A stretch of DNA of 64,000 bases from Candidatus Thiosymbion ectosymbiont of Catanema sp. Cochon2018 (GCA_011392765.1 WYCW01000004.1:884205-948204); one strand, 5' to 3'. Counted from the first letter of the stretch, positions 6,559-16,886 are shown. Notes: generated by a model not told the origin, from the sequence alone. Numbers and translations: made by a program.

Positions 6559-9384
6559 ATGGACACCATCCGCATCCGCGGCGCTCGTACCCACAACCTC
6601 AAGAATCTGGATCTGGACCTGCCGCGGGATCGGCTGATCGTGCTCACCGGGCTGTCCGGGTCCGGCAAATCCTCGCTGGCCTTCGATACCATCTACGCGG
6701 AGGGACAGCGTCGCTATGTGGAATCCCTGTCCGCCTACGCCCGCCAGTTCCTGTCGATGATGGACAAGCCGGATCTGGACCACATCGAGGGGCTGTCGCC
6801 GGCCATCTCCATCGAGCAGAAGACGACCTCCCACAACCCCCGCTCCACCGTCGGCACCATCACCGAGATCTACGATTACCTGCGCCTGCTCTTCGCTCGG
6901 GTCGGCACCCCTCATTGTCCTAAGCACGGCACCTCCCTTACGGCCCAGACCGTGAGCCAGATGGTGGACCAGGTCCTGGCCCTGCCCGGTGGTGAAAAAC
7001 TGATGCTGCTGGCCCCGGTGGTCTCCGAGCGCAAGGGGGAGTATCACCGCCTGCTCGGTGAGCTCCACGCCCAGGGCTTCATCCGTGCCCGTATCGACGG
7101 CGAGTTGTTCGAGCTCGACGCCCCCCCGGAGCTGGATCTCAGGCGCAAGCATACTATCGAAGTGGTGGTGGACCGCTTTCGGGTCCGACCGGACCTCGCA
7201 CTCCGGCTCGCCGAGTCCTTCGAGACCGCCCTGGGCCTTTCGGACGGGCTGGCGCGGGTGGCCCGGATCGACGCGCCGGACCAGGAGGAGTTGCTGTTTT
7301 CCGCCTCCTTCGCCTGCCCCGAGTGCGGCTACAGCGTTGCGGACCTGGAGCCGCGGCTGTTTTCCTTCAACAACCCGGCGGGCGCCTGCCCCACCTGCGA
7401 CGGCTTGGGCGTCGAGCAGTTCTTCGACCCGGCCAAGGTCGTAAGTCACCCCCAATCGAGTCTCGCCGGGGGGGCCATCCGCGGCTGGGACCGGCGCAAT
7501 GCCTACTATTTCCAGCTGATCCGCGCCCTCGGCGCCCACTATGGCTTCGACGTGGAGACCCCCTGGCAGGCGCTATCGGAGAAGGCACGCAAGCTGGTCC
7601 TCTATGGCTCCGGGCGGGAGAAGATCAAATTTACCCTGCCCCACGAACGCGGCTCCGGCAAGTTGCGACCCTTCGAGGGCATCCTCCCCAATATGGAGCG
7701 CCGCTACCGGGAAACGGACTCCAACACGGTGCGCGAGGAGCTCGCCCGCTACATCTCCCGGCAGTCCTGCCCCGACTGCGCTGGCTCCCGCCTCAACGAG
7801 GCGGCGCGTCACGTGCTGGTCGCCGACCACAACCTGCCGCGGCTGGCCGCCCTGCCCGTGGGCGAGTCCCTCCACTTCTTCGAGACCCTGAGCCTGCCCG
7901 GCCGGCACGGTGAGATCGGCGCCAAGATCATCAAGGAAATCGCCCTGCGATTGCGGTTCCTGGTAGACGTGGGCCTCGACTACCTGACCCTGGAGAGAAG
8001 CGCCGATTCCCTGTCCGGCGGCGAGGCCCAGAGAATCCGACTCGCCAGCCAGATTGGCGCCGGCCTGGTGGGCGTCATGTATATCCTGGACGAGCCTTCC
8101 ATCGGTCTGCACCAACGCGACAATGCCCGCCTGCTGCGCACCCTCACCCACCTGCGGGACCTGGGCAACACCGTCATCGTGGTCGAGCACGACGAGGAAG
8201 CCATCCGCACCGCCGACCTGGTGGTGGACCTGGGACCCGGCGCCGGCGTTCACGGCGGCAAGATCGTGTCTCAGGGCACGAGCGACGAGGTGGCCGCCGA
8301 TCCCGGTTCCCTTACCGGCCGTTATCTGTGCGGCGACCTGCGCATCGAGATCCCGGCCGCCCGCACCCCTGTGGACCCCGAACGCCAACTGTGGGTGCGA
8401 GGGGCCTGCGGCCATAACCTGAAGGGCATCGACACCGCCATCCCGGTGGGCACCTTCTGCTGCATCACCGGCGTCTCGGGCTCCGGCAAGTCCACCCTCA
8501 TCAACGACACCCTCTACCCGGCCATCGCCCGCCGACTCAACGGCGCGGTCTCGAGCCCGGCCCAACACGGATCGATCGAAGGGTTGGACCACTTCGACAA
8601 GGTAGTAGACATCGATCAGAGCCCCATCGGTCGCACCCCCCGCTCCAATCCCGCCACCTACACCGGCCTCTTCGGCCCGGTGCGGGAGCTGTTCGCCGCC
8701 GTGCCCGAGGCCCGCTCCCGCGGCTACACCCCCGGCCGGTTCAGCTTCAACGTCAAAGGGGGGCGCTGCGAAACCTGCCGCGGGGACGGCTTGATCCGGG
8801 TCGAAATGCATTTTCTACCGGACGTCTACGTCCAGTGCGATACCTGCCGGGGCCGGAGGTACAACCGCGAGACCCTGGAAATCCGCTACAAGGGCAAGAC
8901 CATCGACCAGGTCCTCGACCTCACGGTAGAAGACGCCGCGGACTTCTTCTCCGCCGTCCCGGTCATCAAACGCAAGCTCCAGACCCTGATCGACGTGGGA
9001 CTGGCCTACATCCGCCTCGGCCAGAGCGCCACCACCCTGTCCGGGGGAGAAGCCCAGCGGGTCAAGCTGTCACGGGAACTCAGCAAGCGGGATACCGGCC
9101 GCACCCTCTACATCCTGGACGAACCCACGACCGGCCTCCATTTCGAGGACGTCAAGCAACTCCTGCAAGTCCTTCACCGCTTGCGCGACCACGGCAACAC
9201 GGTGGTCGTCATCGAACACAACCTGGACGTCATCAAGACCGCAGATTGGATCCTCGACCTGGGACCGGAGGGTGGTGATAAAGGCGGCGAGATCGTCGCC
9301 ACGGGTACTCCCGAGCAGATTGCCGCCAATCCGGACTCCCATACCGGACGGTTCCTCAAGCCCCATCTGGAGCGGGGGTGGTGA
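6559..9384 (+). CDS. uvrA: UvrABC system protein A (excision nuclease ATPase)
   Basis: 941 residues from the ATG at 6559 ([19 protein letters not shown]), the usual UvrA length; an upstream ATG at 6421 would read through repeat DNA. It is the damage-sensing ABC ATPase dimer of nucleotide excision repair. Seen are two P-loops ([11 protein letters not shown] and [11 protein letters not shown]), two signatures ([14 protein letters not shown] and [15 protein letters not shown]) and CxxC zinc modules ([22 protein letters not shown]...[10 protein letters not shown]). It stands alone, about 430 bp from the divergent moeA. No LexA box was identified by eye. Confidence 0.97.
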   Translation: MDTIRIRGARTHNLKNLDLDLPRDRLIVLTGLSGSGKSSLAFDTIYAEGQRRYVESLSAYARQFLSMMDKPDLDHIEGLSPAISIEQKTTSHNPRSTVGTITEIYDYLRLLFARVGTPHCPKHGTSLTAQTVSQMVDQVLALPGGEKLMLLAPVVSERKGEYHRLLGELHAQGFIRARIDGELFELDAPPELDLRRKHTIEVVVDRFRVRPDLALRLAESFETALGLSDGLARVARIDAPDQEELLFSASFACPECGYSVADLEPRLFSFNNPAGACPTCDGLGVEQFFDPAKVVSHPQSSLAGGAIRGWDRRNAYYFQLIRALGAHYGFDVETPWQALSEKARKLVLYGSGREKIKFTLPHERGSGKLRPFEGILPNMERRYRETDSNTVREELARYISRQSCPDCAGSRLNEAARHVLVADHNLPRLAALPVGESLHFFETLSLPGRHGEIGAKIIKEIALRLRFLVDVGLDYLTLERSADSLSGGEAQRIRLASQIGAGLVGVMYILDEPSIGLHQRDNARLLRTLTHLRDLGNTVIVVEHDEEAIRTADLVVDLGPGAGVHGGKIVSQGTSDEVAADPGSLTGRYLCGDLRIEIPAARTPVDPERQLWVRGACGHNLKGIDTAIPVGTFCCITGVSGSGKSTLINDTLYPAIARRLNGAVSSPAQHGSIEGLDHFDKVVDIDQSPIGRTPRSNPATYTGLFGPVRELFAAVPEARSRGYTPGRFSFNVKGGRCETCRGDGLIRVEMHFLPDVYVQCDTCRGRRYNRETLEIRYKGKTIDQVLDLTVEDAADFFSAVPVIKRKLQTLIDVGLAYIRLGQSATTLSGGEAQRVKLSRELSKRDTGRTLYILDEPTTGLHFEDVKQLLQVLHRLRDHGNTVVVIEHNLDVIKTADWILDLGPEGGDKGGEIVATGTPEQIAANPDSHTGRFLKPHLERGW

Positions 9385-9532
9385 GCCCGTAGATACGGTA
9401 GGTCGCCGGGCTCGTCCCGACGCAGGGCGAGCGAAATCTCATGATGATTAACGAAGCGGTAGACTGGGTTGAGGAACGAAACCCAGCTTTCGCATACTGA
9501 ACACGACCGCGGGTTGACTACGACAAGTAACG

Positions 9533-9868
9533 ATGGCCGAGAACATGGGATTTAATACGGAACCGACCGGTTACGAGAAAACCATCCTGTCGGATCTACA
9601 AGGTGCTTGGCAGTGCCTGCGCGGGGAAGTGGCCGAGAATCCGGGGTTCAATAGTTGGGAGCGGGCGCTTTTTCACATCGACGAGGCCATGAGCTGGGAA
9701 TCCGTGCGCAACCTCCGACAGATGCAGCGCAGCCTGATACTTGTGCGCAATATTCTCCGACAGGCTGACGCACCGGATGGCGTGACCGAGTGCCTGGAGG
9801 TCGTGAGTGAACTCATGGACGAGACGCTGGAGGCGCTCTCAAACGGTGAAATTCGACCTGTTGTCTAG
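9533..9868 (+). CDS. hypothetical protein, helical
   Basis: 111 residues, family not recognised. Mostly helical, rich in Glu and Leu, with no membrane segment or signal peptide. The start MAENMGFNTEPTGYEK follows a GTAACG spacer with no strong Shine-Dalgarno; the internal start at codon 5 (MGF) is an alternative. Its stop codon TAG (9866-9868) lies inside the CTAG that opens a family J repeat. The original C-terminus may therefore have been set or shortened by that insertion. Confidence 0.55.
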   Translation: MAENMGFNTEPTGYEKTILSDLQGAWQCLRGEVAENPGFNSWERALFHIDEAMSWESVRNLRQMQRSLILVRNILRQADAPDGVTECLEVVSELMDETLEALSNGEIRPVV

Positions 9869-9971
9869 GGGGCGTTCTCAATTGAGCCGAATCCTCGTGA
9901 AAATCAAGCACATCAGACCCCTGCAACAGCGGCTACGAGTTTCCGAGACACTCCGCGGCGCGGAGCTTGTG

Positions 9972-10170
9972 CGTTCCCACGCGGCGAGACTGTGAAAGTA
10001 TTGCTGAATTTTCAGAGGGCCAGGGACAGAGCGACACAATCTCCCCAGATTAAGCGTCATAGCTTTTCCCTAGCCCCACATGGTGCGGAATTTTGCATGG
10101 AACACGTCAATCTCATTCCACCGTCTCCGGGAAAACCGAATACTTTCACAGTCTCGGCGCGTGGGAACGA
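9972..10170. repeat. long inverted repeat element, family K
   Basis: About 199 bp with 30-bp inverted ends that differ at one position (left CGTTCCCACGCG-GCGAGACTG..., right its inverse). A partial relative, GTTCCCACGC...GACTGTGAAAC followed by TTTTCAGAG.GCCAGGGACAG, is at 48069-48130. The element lies just upstream of the mannosidase gene and may contribute its promoter. The rest of 9869-10218 is repeat-derived. Confidence 0.7.
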
Positions 10171-10218
10171 GAAAAATAAGCACGAAGTAATCCAATGCCG
10201 AAATACAGGTGAAAACTA

Positions 10219-12708
10219 ATGTATCGGATTTCTATTTTTTCCGGTCGAAGACAAAAGAAACTCATTGGTTTCCCGACCCTTCTGCTTGGTGTGGCTTTCT
10301 TCGTTTCCACCGAGATCTGCATCGCAGCACAATCTCAAGTACCCTGCTATGAAGAAGGAGCGACTTCCCCCAGTTCCTTACTGGCGTGCGTCGATCCCTT
10401 TATCGGTACGAAAGGAAAGGCCAATGGATTCCCCGGCCCACAACTACCATTCGGGATGGTCAGCCTGAGCCCGGACTGCGGCGATTTGACAACCAACTCC
10501 GGCTACCGTAGCGAAAAAAGCAGTGACAATACCATCAGAGGATTCAGTCATCTCCATGTAAGCGGCACCGGCGGAGGTCCGAAGTACGGTGTTATTCTGC
10601 TCTCTCCCGTTCAGGGTGATCTCGACCCATCCAATTACGGATCAAAAAACAGAAGCAGAGAACAGGCGAGGCCGGGATACTACAGCGTTCACCTGGATGA
10701 CTACGAGACAACTGCGGAATTGACCACTTCGCACAGCGTTGGTGTCCACCGATATACTTTTCCCTCATCGACCGATTCCGGAATTCTTTTGGACGTCCGG
10801 CATCACCTTACGCAAAGGGTGGATTTAGCAGAGATTTACAGGGAAGATCAGACATTCGAGGGTGGTGAAGTACGACTTCTCTCGAATCGTGAGATCGCCG
10901 GCTTCGGCAAATACAAGGGGGGATGGAACAAAGGGGAAACCTATACAGTATATTTTTATGCGGTTTTCGACACCGATGCGAAAAGCGGCGGTGTATGGGA
11001 CAAAGATGAAATACGCACAACGGATTTCGACACCGATGCAGAAAGCAACGATGTTTGGGATGGAAAATGTCCAAAGGATACAAAGGACAAATGTGCAGAT
11101 GCCACTCCGAAAGAACGGTTGGGGGCCTTCTTTTCATACGATACGACTCCTGACAAGCCTATCCTCGTGAAGGTAGGTATTTCGTTCAGGAGCGTCGACA
11201 AGGCGCGGCAGAATATCGAGAGAGAAGTACCGGATTGGGATTTCGATAAAGTCCTTCGGTCCGCGGAAAGCAAATGGGAATCGGTCCTGAGCAAAGTACA
11301 GGTCAAAGTGGACCCTGCAAATCGACATAATTCAGCCGATCTCGTCGGCCTTTACTCTGCATTGTACCGATCGCATCTGATGCCCCATGACAGAACCGGC
11401 GAACATCCTGATCCTGAATGGGAACCCGAAGCCGATTATTTCGACGATTATTATGCGATTTGGGATACCTACCGCACACTCCATCCGTTGTTGACAATCA
11501 TCCAACCGGAGATGCAGTCGCGGATGGTGCAGTCATTGCTGCATATCTACAAACATGACGGCTATCTGCCCGATGCGCGTAGCGGAAACTCCAACGGCAG
11601 GACCCAGGGGGGAAGCAACGCCGATATCCTTATAGCCGACGCATTTGCAAAGGGTCTTGCGGGCATCGATTACGAGCTGGCGTTGGAGGCCATGCGGAAG
11701 AACGCAGAAGTCATTCCGTATCCCGACGATGCGGAGAAACACGGCCGGGGTGGGTTACTCGACTTCATCAACAAGGGATACGTCTCGACCGATTACAATC
11801 GATCCGGTACCAGAACCGTAGAATACAGCTACAACGACTTCGCTATTGCATCGGTGGCGGCCGGTCTCGGAAAGAAACGGCTTGCAGCCAAGTATCTGGC
11901 GCGTTCCGGAAATTGGAAAAACCTGTGGAATCTGGGGTACTCGTCATTTGGTTTCACGGGCTTTATCCATCCAAGAGATCGGAAAGGGAAGTGGAGCCCC
12001 GGGTTTTCGGCTTTAGAAGGCAGAACCTGGCATGATGTCTTTTATGAGGACAATACTTGGTCCTACTCCCTGGCAATTCCGCATGACGTTGCCGGCCTGA
12101 TAAAAAAGATCGGTTCACCGAAGCTGCTGAGTAAAAGACTGGATTTCTTATTCGACGGGCACCGTCAGCACTCCATTCGACCCGAGCTCATGTTCAGGAT
12201 CGGCAACGAACCGGACTTCCTGACCCCTTACCTGTATCTTTGGGCCGGTGAACCCCACAAGGCGGCCCAGCGGGTCACAGAGACCTTGCGGACTTATTTC
12301 CGCAGTAAACCGGACGGAGAGCCCCGGCTGCCGGGAAACGACGACGCCGGCGCCCTTTCGAGCTGGTACATCTTCAGTTCCTCGGGCTTCTATCCATTAG
12401 CAGGAACGGATATCTACCTCGTTACCCGTCCGGGCTTTCCGGAAATCTCTTTTTCTCTGAGCAATGGAAAGCGGTTTACCGTGAAGGTAAGAAACTATGC
12501 TCCCGCTGATAAGATGCCTTACATAAAGAAGGCCCGTTTAAATGGAAAGGAGCTGACTCGCGCCTGGTTCAGGCACTCGGAAATCGCTCAGGGAGGCACC
12601 TTAGAGCTGGTCCTGGCAGAAACCCCTTCGGATTGGGCGACGGATCCGGAGAATGTACCGCCGTCAGGCGAGAAGCTGCTGCCTTCCGATATCGAATTAC
12701 AACCCTAA
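10219..12708 (+). CDS. secreted GH92 family alpha-mannosidase
   Basis: 829 residues with an N-terminal signal peptide (positive start, hydrophobic GFPTLLLGVAFFVSTE, then CIAAQ). GH92 enzymes are Ca-dependent inverting exo-mannosidases acting mainly on alpha-1,2-mannosides such as N-glycan tips. Family motifs: VDPFIGTKG near residue 60, GYRSEKSSDNTIRGFSHLH, the catalytic-domain YYAIWDTYRTLHPLL, and GNDDAGALSSWYIFSSSGFY near the C-terminus. An unusual 60-bp tandem duplication (10966-11070) repeats FDTDA...VWD in the N-terminal beta domain. No other carbohydrate genes are adjacent. The stop TAA falls in the CTAA that begins a family A repeat. Confidence 0.9.
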   Translation: MYRISIFSGRRQKKLIGFPTLLLGVAFFVSTEICIAAQSQVPCYEEGATSPSSLLACVDPFIGTKGKANGFPGPQLPFGMVSLSPDCGDLTTNSGYRSEKSSDNTIRGFSHLHVSGTGGGPKYGVILLSPVQGDLDPSNYGSKNRSREQARPGYYSVHLDDYETTAELTTSHSVGVHRYTFPSSTDSGILLDVRHHLTQRVDLAEIYREDQTFEGGEVRLLSNREIAGFGKYKGGWNKGETYTVYFYAVFDTDAKSGGVWDKDEIRTTDFDTDAESNDVWDGKCPKDTKDKCADATPKERLGAFFSYDTTPDKPILVKVGISFRSVDKARQNIEREVPDWDFDKVLRSAESKWESVLSKVQVKVDPANRHNSADLVGLYSALYRSHLMPHDRTGEHPDPEWEPEADYFDDYYAIWDTYRTLHPLLTIIQPEMQSRMVQSLLHIYKHDGYLPDARSGNSNGRTQGGSNADILIADAFAKGLAGIDYELALEAMRKNAEVIPYPDDAEKHGRGGLLDFINKGYVSTDYNRSGTRTVEYSYNDFAIASVAAGLGKKRLAAKYLARSGNWKNLWNLGYSSFGFTGFIHPRDRKGKWSPGFSALEGRTWHDVFYEDNTWSYSLAIPHDVAGLIKKIGSPKLLSKRLDFLFDGHRQHSIRPELMFRIGNEPDFLTPYLYLWAGEPHKAAQRVTETLRTYFRSKPDGEPRLPGNDDAGALSSWYIFSSSGFYPLAGTDIYLVTRPGFPEISFSLSNGKRFTVKVRNYAPADKMPYIKKARLNGKELTRAWFRHSEIAQGGTLELVLAETPSDWATDPENVPPSGEKLLPSDIELQP

Positions 12709-13545
12709 CGAGGCTTCGTCTCGGACCGACGAGGCGTGACCAACCGCACCGAAGAACCACGGAGGCAGACACGGATAAACACGGATTGTGATCCGTGTTT
12801 ATCTGTGTCTGCCTCCGTGGTTCAAAGGATTTGCAATTCCTGCCCAACAAGAGGCAGAACTATTTTTGTGCAGCGCACAAACTTGACTCAGTTGTAAAGA
12901 TCCGGGTCCCTCAAGGAACCCTAGGGGGCGTTCTCAATTGAGCCAAATTATCATAAAAATCAAGCCCGTAGGCTGGGTTACGGCCAGGGACGGCTAAACC
13001 CAGCACAGGGTATTGCGGATCGGAAAAGCTGGGTTTCGTTCCTCAACCCAGCCTACAATACTTAGATGATTTATTGATTGAGAACGCCCCCTAATATCAC
13101 GTTTCACCTTATTTTTCATTCTCAAATCCGTAGGGTGGGCTGTGCCCACCATCTAGCGAGGCTTCGCCTCAGACCGACGAGGCGTGAATTCTTTTTAACC
13201 ATAGAGGGCACGGAGCACACAGAGATGGAAATGCGATTAGCCCAAGTAGAATGCGGTTGATTGATCAATTTCAATGTTCGCCGTCCGGTCGAGGGTGTTA
13301 AACGCGATAGCGTCTGATTCTCTGTGCACTCTGTGTTCTCTGTGGTGAATAAAGAGAGGTCGCAACGACTCGTACCCTGCGAGTAAGGCTTCGCCTTCAG
13401 ACTGGTAAGGCATGAATTTTTTGTGCCGTGCAAAAACTTGACTCATTTGTAAAGTTACGGGTCCCTCAAGGATCCTAGGCACAGTATTGGTGGGCACAGC
13501 CCACCCTACGAGATATATGCAAAATATGAAGAAACGGCGTACTAG
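12705..13545. repeat. chain of five CTAG-bounded repeat units (A-J-D-A-D)
   Basis: Units meet at single shared tetranucleotides: CTAA 12705, CTAG 12921, CTAA 13091, CTAG 13153, CTAG 13475, CTAG 13542. Unit 1 (family A) carries a hairpin with arm CACGGATAAACACGGAT. Unit 2 (family J) carries a GCTGGGTT hairpin. Units 3 and 5 (family D) carry the GTAGGGTGGGCTGTGCCCACC palindrome. Unit 4 (family A) carries gene-debris-like cargo. No coding region is recognised in 12709-13628. Confidence 0.8.
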
Positions 13546-13628
13546 AGGGCATCTTGAAAGATTCAAGCTATCCGTGCGGGGCAGGGATACCCCGCCATTT
13601 CTGTTGTACCGAATAGAAGCTGATCGAA

Positions 13629-14831
13629 ATGCATAATAATATTGATAGGGCAAATGGTGGTTGGGTTACATCTCTCTTTCGGGTGGTACATGTGATTTTG
13701 GCCGTAATATTGTTAGGGTTTATTTACTGGCTTCCACCCATTGATATGAGAGAAGGTCTAAAGCTTGAGAATGCGCATATAAAGGATGCGAAGAGAAGAA
13801 TGTCGGATTGGATCAAGGGTGGTGATAATCGCGACCTGGAAGATCTTCCATTCGTAAGGCTGGCACTTGAGGAGCATGACAAGCTTGTCGCTGAAATAGC
13901 CAATAATGCAGAAAGTATGTATGAGTGGTTTCAGCTCAAGTTTATTTTTATCGGCGCAATCGTTGCCGCCGTGTTTTTCAATCTGTACTTCAGAAATCAT
14001 GAGCAACAACCCGGTCAACAGACTGATCAGAATCATGCGCAAGTAATAAAAGATTCGATAACCGGACCGATCGGTATTGGAGTGATTGCTGTTTCTTTGT
14101 TCGTATGCATAGCAGCTGATCTCCATATTGAAAACCGACGCAAGGGGTCCGTGGAAATAGGATTGTGGATACGTTATTTTGTTGAGCAAATCTTTATCCC
14201 CAAATTAAAAGAAGAGACTTCGGAAAAGGATGCTCAGCAGAAAGAACCCCCGCCAGATCCTCCGCAGAAACCCCTGGAAGAGCGATGGGTTGGGTGGGAG
14301 CAATTTTTACGTGATGCCGGAGCTGGGGAAGAGAAAAATCCCGGATTCCATTTTACAGTCGAGGTAACCTTGTTCAAGTGGATCCCACTTCACTCGTTGA
14401 CTTTTCTGATTTTTATTCTTTATGTTTATGTAACGCAAGAGTGGCAATTGAATAATGATAAGAAGGGGGCGGAGAGAAAGAAAAAAATGCTGGGTGAACC
14501 TAAGTTCTGGGCGGTGTTTTTTTTGATCCATTTCCTGATTCTCGCCCTTGCGGTACTGCTTCATACTCTTTCGGGTACTTTGGTCTTCAAGGAATTAGAG
14601 TTGTGGTCATTTTTAAAGTGGTTACCAGGTTTGTTTGGGCGACTAAACCTCCCTGGCAACTTTCCCAATATTTGGTATTTCGTGGGAGCAGCGGTACTGT
14701 TGGCAATCGTGAACCTCGTCTTTTTACAACTCTTGCGCCTATTTACCCCTCAACAGAGCAAGGGTATGCGCAACTATTCAGGTAACATAGTCATACTTGG
14801 CCGTGACTATGATTTGGACCGATGGCGATGA
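13629..14831 (+). CDS. unknown multi-pass membrane protein
   Basis: 400 residues, family not recognised. Likely membrane segments lie near residues 18-36, 104-122, 152-172, 250-270, 297-320 and 350-372. A charged loop after the first segment contains the KDAKRRMSDWIKGGDNRD stretch, and a proline/glutamate-rich loop (KEPPPDPPQKPLEE) lies at about 200-215. The base composition is clearly more AT-rich than the flavoprotein gene downstream. Repeat chains flank it on both sides with no operon partner. It looks like an acquired singleton; function unknown. Confidence 0.6.
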   Translation: MHNNIDRANGGWVTSLFRVVHVILAVILLGFIYWLPPIDMREGLKLENAHIKDAKRRMSDWIKGGDNRDLEDLPFVRLALEEHDKLVAEIANNAESMYEWFQLKFIFIGAIVAAVFFNLYFRNHEQQPGQQTDQNHAQVIKDSITGPIGIGVIAVSLFVCIAADLHIENRRKGSVEIGLWIRYFVEQIFIPKLKEETSEKDAQQKEPPPDPPQKPLEERWVGWEQFLRDAGAGEEKNPGFHFTVEVTLFKWIPLHSLTFLIFILYVYVTQEWQLNNDKKGAERKKKMLGEPKFWAVFFLIHFLILALAVLLHTLSGTLVFKELELWSFLKWLPGLFGRLNLPGNFPNIWYFVGAAVLLAIVNLVFLQLLRLFTPQQSKGMRNYSGNIVILGRDYDLDRWR

Positions 14832-14848
14832 GCATGTAGGTGCGGACG

Positions 14849-15139
14849 CAATGCCATTAAGTTAAGCGTTGCCAGTCGGCAAACCAGAGGAAAAACTACG
14901 AATCACGCGAATCCCCGCGAATCGGATTCGCGCAGGTTCGTGTGATTCGTAGTTTTCTCTTCCGCACCGGGGCGGTGTTATAACTCTGTTGTTTTCGGGG
15001 CGCAAGGTATTGATTAGCATGTCTATTTGGTGGCGTTCTAACTTTGTTGTTTCGGTTTATGGGATGCCTTGAAAACCCCATGACAGGGAGTTTTCAGGTT
15101 CCCTATACTCGGTAGCAACAAAATTAGAACACCACCGAC
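14849..15139 (+). mobile_element. nested MITE cluster: truncated B, half C1, complete C2
   Basis: A family B left end (CAATGCCATTAAGTTAAGCG at 14849) runs to about 14962 without its right end. A C1 left half (GGTGTTATAACTC at about 14974) follows, broken at about 15031 by a complete C2 element ending ...TTAGAACACCACC at about 15139. This intact C2 is the empty-site reference for the interrupted copy at 2604-2862. Confidence 0.75.
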
Positions 15140-15199
15140 GCGGTGATTGGGTGTGTGCACAAATAACCGGTAATCCATATTCAGAGCGAGGAATTACAA

Positions 15200-16609
15200 A
15201 TGGAAGAGAGAAGCGTCGATGTCGCCGTCATCGGGTCGGGCACTGCCGGCCTCAATGCCCTCGGCCAGATCCGTCGTGCCGGCAAGTCCTTCGTACTCAT
15301 CAACGGCGGCGAACCCGGAACCACCTGCGCCCGGGTCGGCTGCATGCCGTCCAAGGCCATGATCCAGGTGGCAGAGGACTATCACCGCCGGCTGCGCCTG
15401 GGCAAGTACGGCGTCGCCGGATATCGGGAGCCGACCCTCGACGGCAGGCAGGCCATGGAGCACATCCAGGACCTGCGGGACACCTTCGTCGAGCGGGTAC
15501 TCGGCAAGTCCACCGACAAGATGCCCCCGGACCGATTTATCCGGGACTACGCCAGATTCGTCGAGCCCACTCTGCTGGAGGTCGGGGGGCAGCGCATCCG
15601 CGCCCGGAGCGTGGTCGTCGCCACCGGCTCGCGGCCCCTGGTGCCGCCGGCCTGGCAGGCCTTCGGCGAGCGGATCCTCACGACCGATGAGCTCTTCGAG
15701 CTGGAGGATCTGCCGACCTCGGTAGCGGTCATCGGGCTCGGGACTATCGGCCCGGAGCTGGGCCAGAGTCTGCACCGCCTGGGCGTCGAGGTCACGGGCT
15801 TCGATCAGCTCACGACCATTGCCGGCACCCAGGACCCGGAGGTGACGACCTGCGCCATCGACCTGATGGGCAAGGAGTTTCCCATCCACTTGGGACAGGC
15901 CGCCCAAATCGCCGAGGAAGGCGACAAGCTGCGCGTGACGGCCGACGAGAACAGTGTGCTGGTGGAACGGGTCCTGTGCAGTATCGGCCGCGTCCCGAAC
16001 GTCGAGAGGCTCGGCCTGGAGAACCTGGGCGTGGAGTTGGACGCCCGCGGTCTCCCGGCCTATGACCCCGACAGCATGCAGGTGGGGGACCTCCCGGTCT
16101 TTCTCGCCGGCGACATCACCGGCGAGCGCCTGATCCTCCACGAAGCGGCCGACGAGGGTAAGATCGCCGGTTACAACGCCGCCCGCGACCAGGTCACCGC
16201 CTTCCGCCGCAAGGTGCCCCTGTCCATCAACTTCTGCGACCCCAACATCTGCGCCGTGGGTAGGCGTTGGAACGACCTGGACCAGGCGACCACGGCCGTG
16301 GGCCAGATCCGCTTCGCACCCGTCGGACGGGCGCTGATCATGGGCAGCAACCGGGGCATGCTGCGCGTCTACGCCGATCAGCGCAGCGGCGTCATCCTGG
16401 GTGCGGAAATGATCGCGCCCAAAGGCGAGAACCTGGCCCATCTGCTGTGCTGGTGCATCGAGCAGGGGCTGACGGTCGGGCGGTTGCTGCGCATGCCCTT
16501 TTACCACCCGGTCATCGAGGAGGCCCTGCAGGCGGCCCTCTATGACCTCTACGACAAGGTCGAGGCCAAGAACGAGGGACTTACCGAGCTATTCCCCGAC
16601 ACTCACTAG
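15200..16609 (+). CDS. dihydrolipoamide dehydrogenase-like flavoprotein
   Basis: 469 residues. Class I pyridine nucleotide-disulfide oxidoreductase with an FAD-binding GSGTAG (residues 12-17), a redox-active disulfide in GTTCARVGCMPSK (C43, C48), a GLGTIGPE NAD-binding motif and a C-terminal YHPVIEEAL with the catalytic His-Glu. It transfers electrons between NAD(H) and a dithiol such as dihydrolipoamide. No 2-oxoacid dehydrogenase, glycine-cleavage or other lipoyl gene is near, so the partner is unknown. Mercuric or glutathione reductase is less likely: no N-terminal HMA domain, and no clear GSH signature. The stop TAG (16607-16609) lies within the CTAG of a family A repeat. Confidence 0.85.
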   Translation: MEERSVDVAVIGSGTAGLNALGQIRRAGKSFVLINGGEPGTTCARVGCMPSKAMIQVAEDYHRRLRLGKYGVAGYREPTLDGRQAMEHIQDLRDTFVERVLGKSTDKMPPDRFIRDYARFVEPTLLEVGGQRIRARSVVVATGSRPLVPPAWQAFGERILTTDELFELEDLPTSVAVIGLGTIGPELGQSLHRLGVEVTGFDQLTTIAGTQDPEVTTCAIDLMGKEFPIHLGQAAQIAEEGDKLRVTADENSVLVERVLCSIGRVPNVERLGLENLGVELDARGLPAYDPDSMQVGDLPVFLAGDITGERLILHEAADEGKIAGYNAARDQVTAFRRKVPLSINFCDPNICAVGRRWNDLDQATTAVGQIRFAPVGRALIMGSNRGMLRVYADQRSGVILGAEMIAPKGENLAHLLCWCIEQGLTVGRLLRMPFYHPVIEEALQAALYDLYDKVEAKNEGLTELFPDTH

Positions 16610-16825
16610 CGAGGCTTCGCCTCAGACCGACAAGGCGTGAGGCCCCAAAAGCCCCTCTCCCGTAAGGCCCCATCTCCTACGCCCAACCAGCCGTTGGAGA
16701 GCCGGGATAGGTCGAAATCGGGATCGGGATCGCAATCGGAATCTCGATCCCGATCCCGATCCCGATTTATGCACTGCACAAACTTGACTCATTTGTAAAG
16801 ATGCAGGTCCCTCAAGGAATCCTAG
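16606..16825 (-). repeat. CTAG-bounded repeat, family A, with GATCGG-type cargo
   Basis: Bounded by CTAG at 16606 and 16822. It has the same parts as 3655-3885: GCGAGGCTTCGCCTC hairpin, a GGGATCGGGATCG hexamer tract, and the AAACTTGACTCATTTGTAAAG end. Its first bases supply the stop codon of the flavoprotein gene. Confidence 0.8.
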
Positions 16826-16886
16826 TCGACCCGGGGTGGGCGCGTATGAATTGCTTTACAGCTGCCTCGTGCGATCCGAAGCGGAC

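Noticed and set aside
6145-7539. 464-codon open frame on the minus strand
   Set aside because: It overlaps the 5' half of uvrA and repeat DNA antisense. The frame is open because of GC-rich codon bias; no domain is recognisable, while uvrA is certain.
7573-8811. 412-codon minus-strand frame
   Set aside because: Antisense shadow of uvrA; low-complexity Gly/Ala/Gln composition and no family resemblance.
15194-16507. 437-codon minus-strand frame
   Set aside because: Exact antisense of the flavoprotein gene with its redox motif; no independent evidence.
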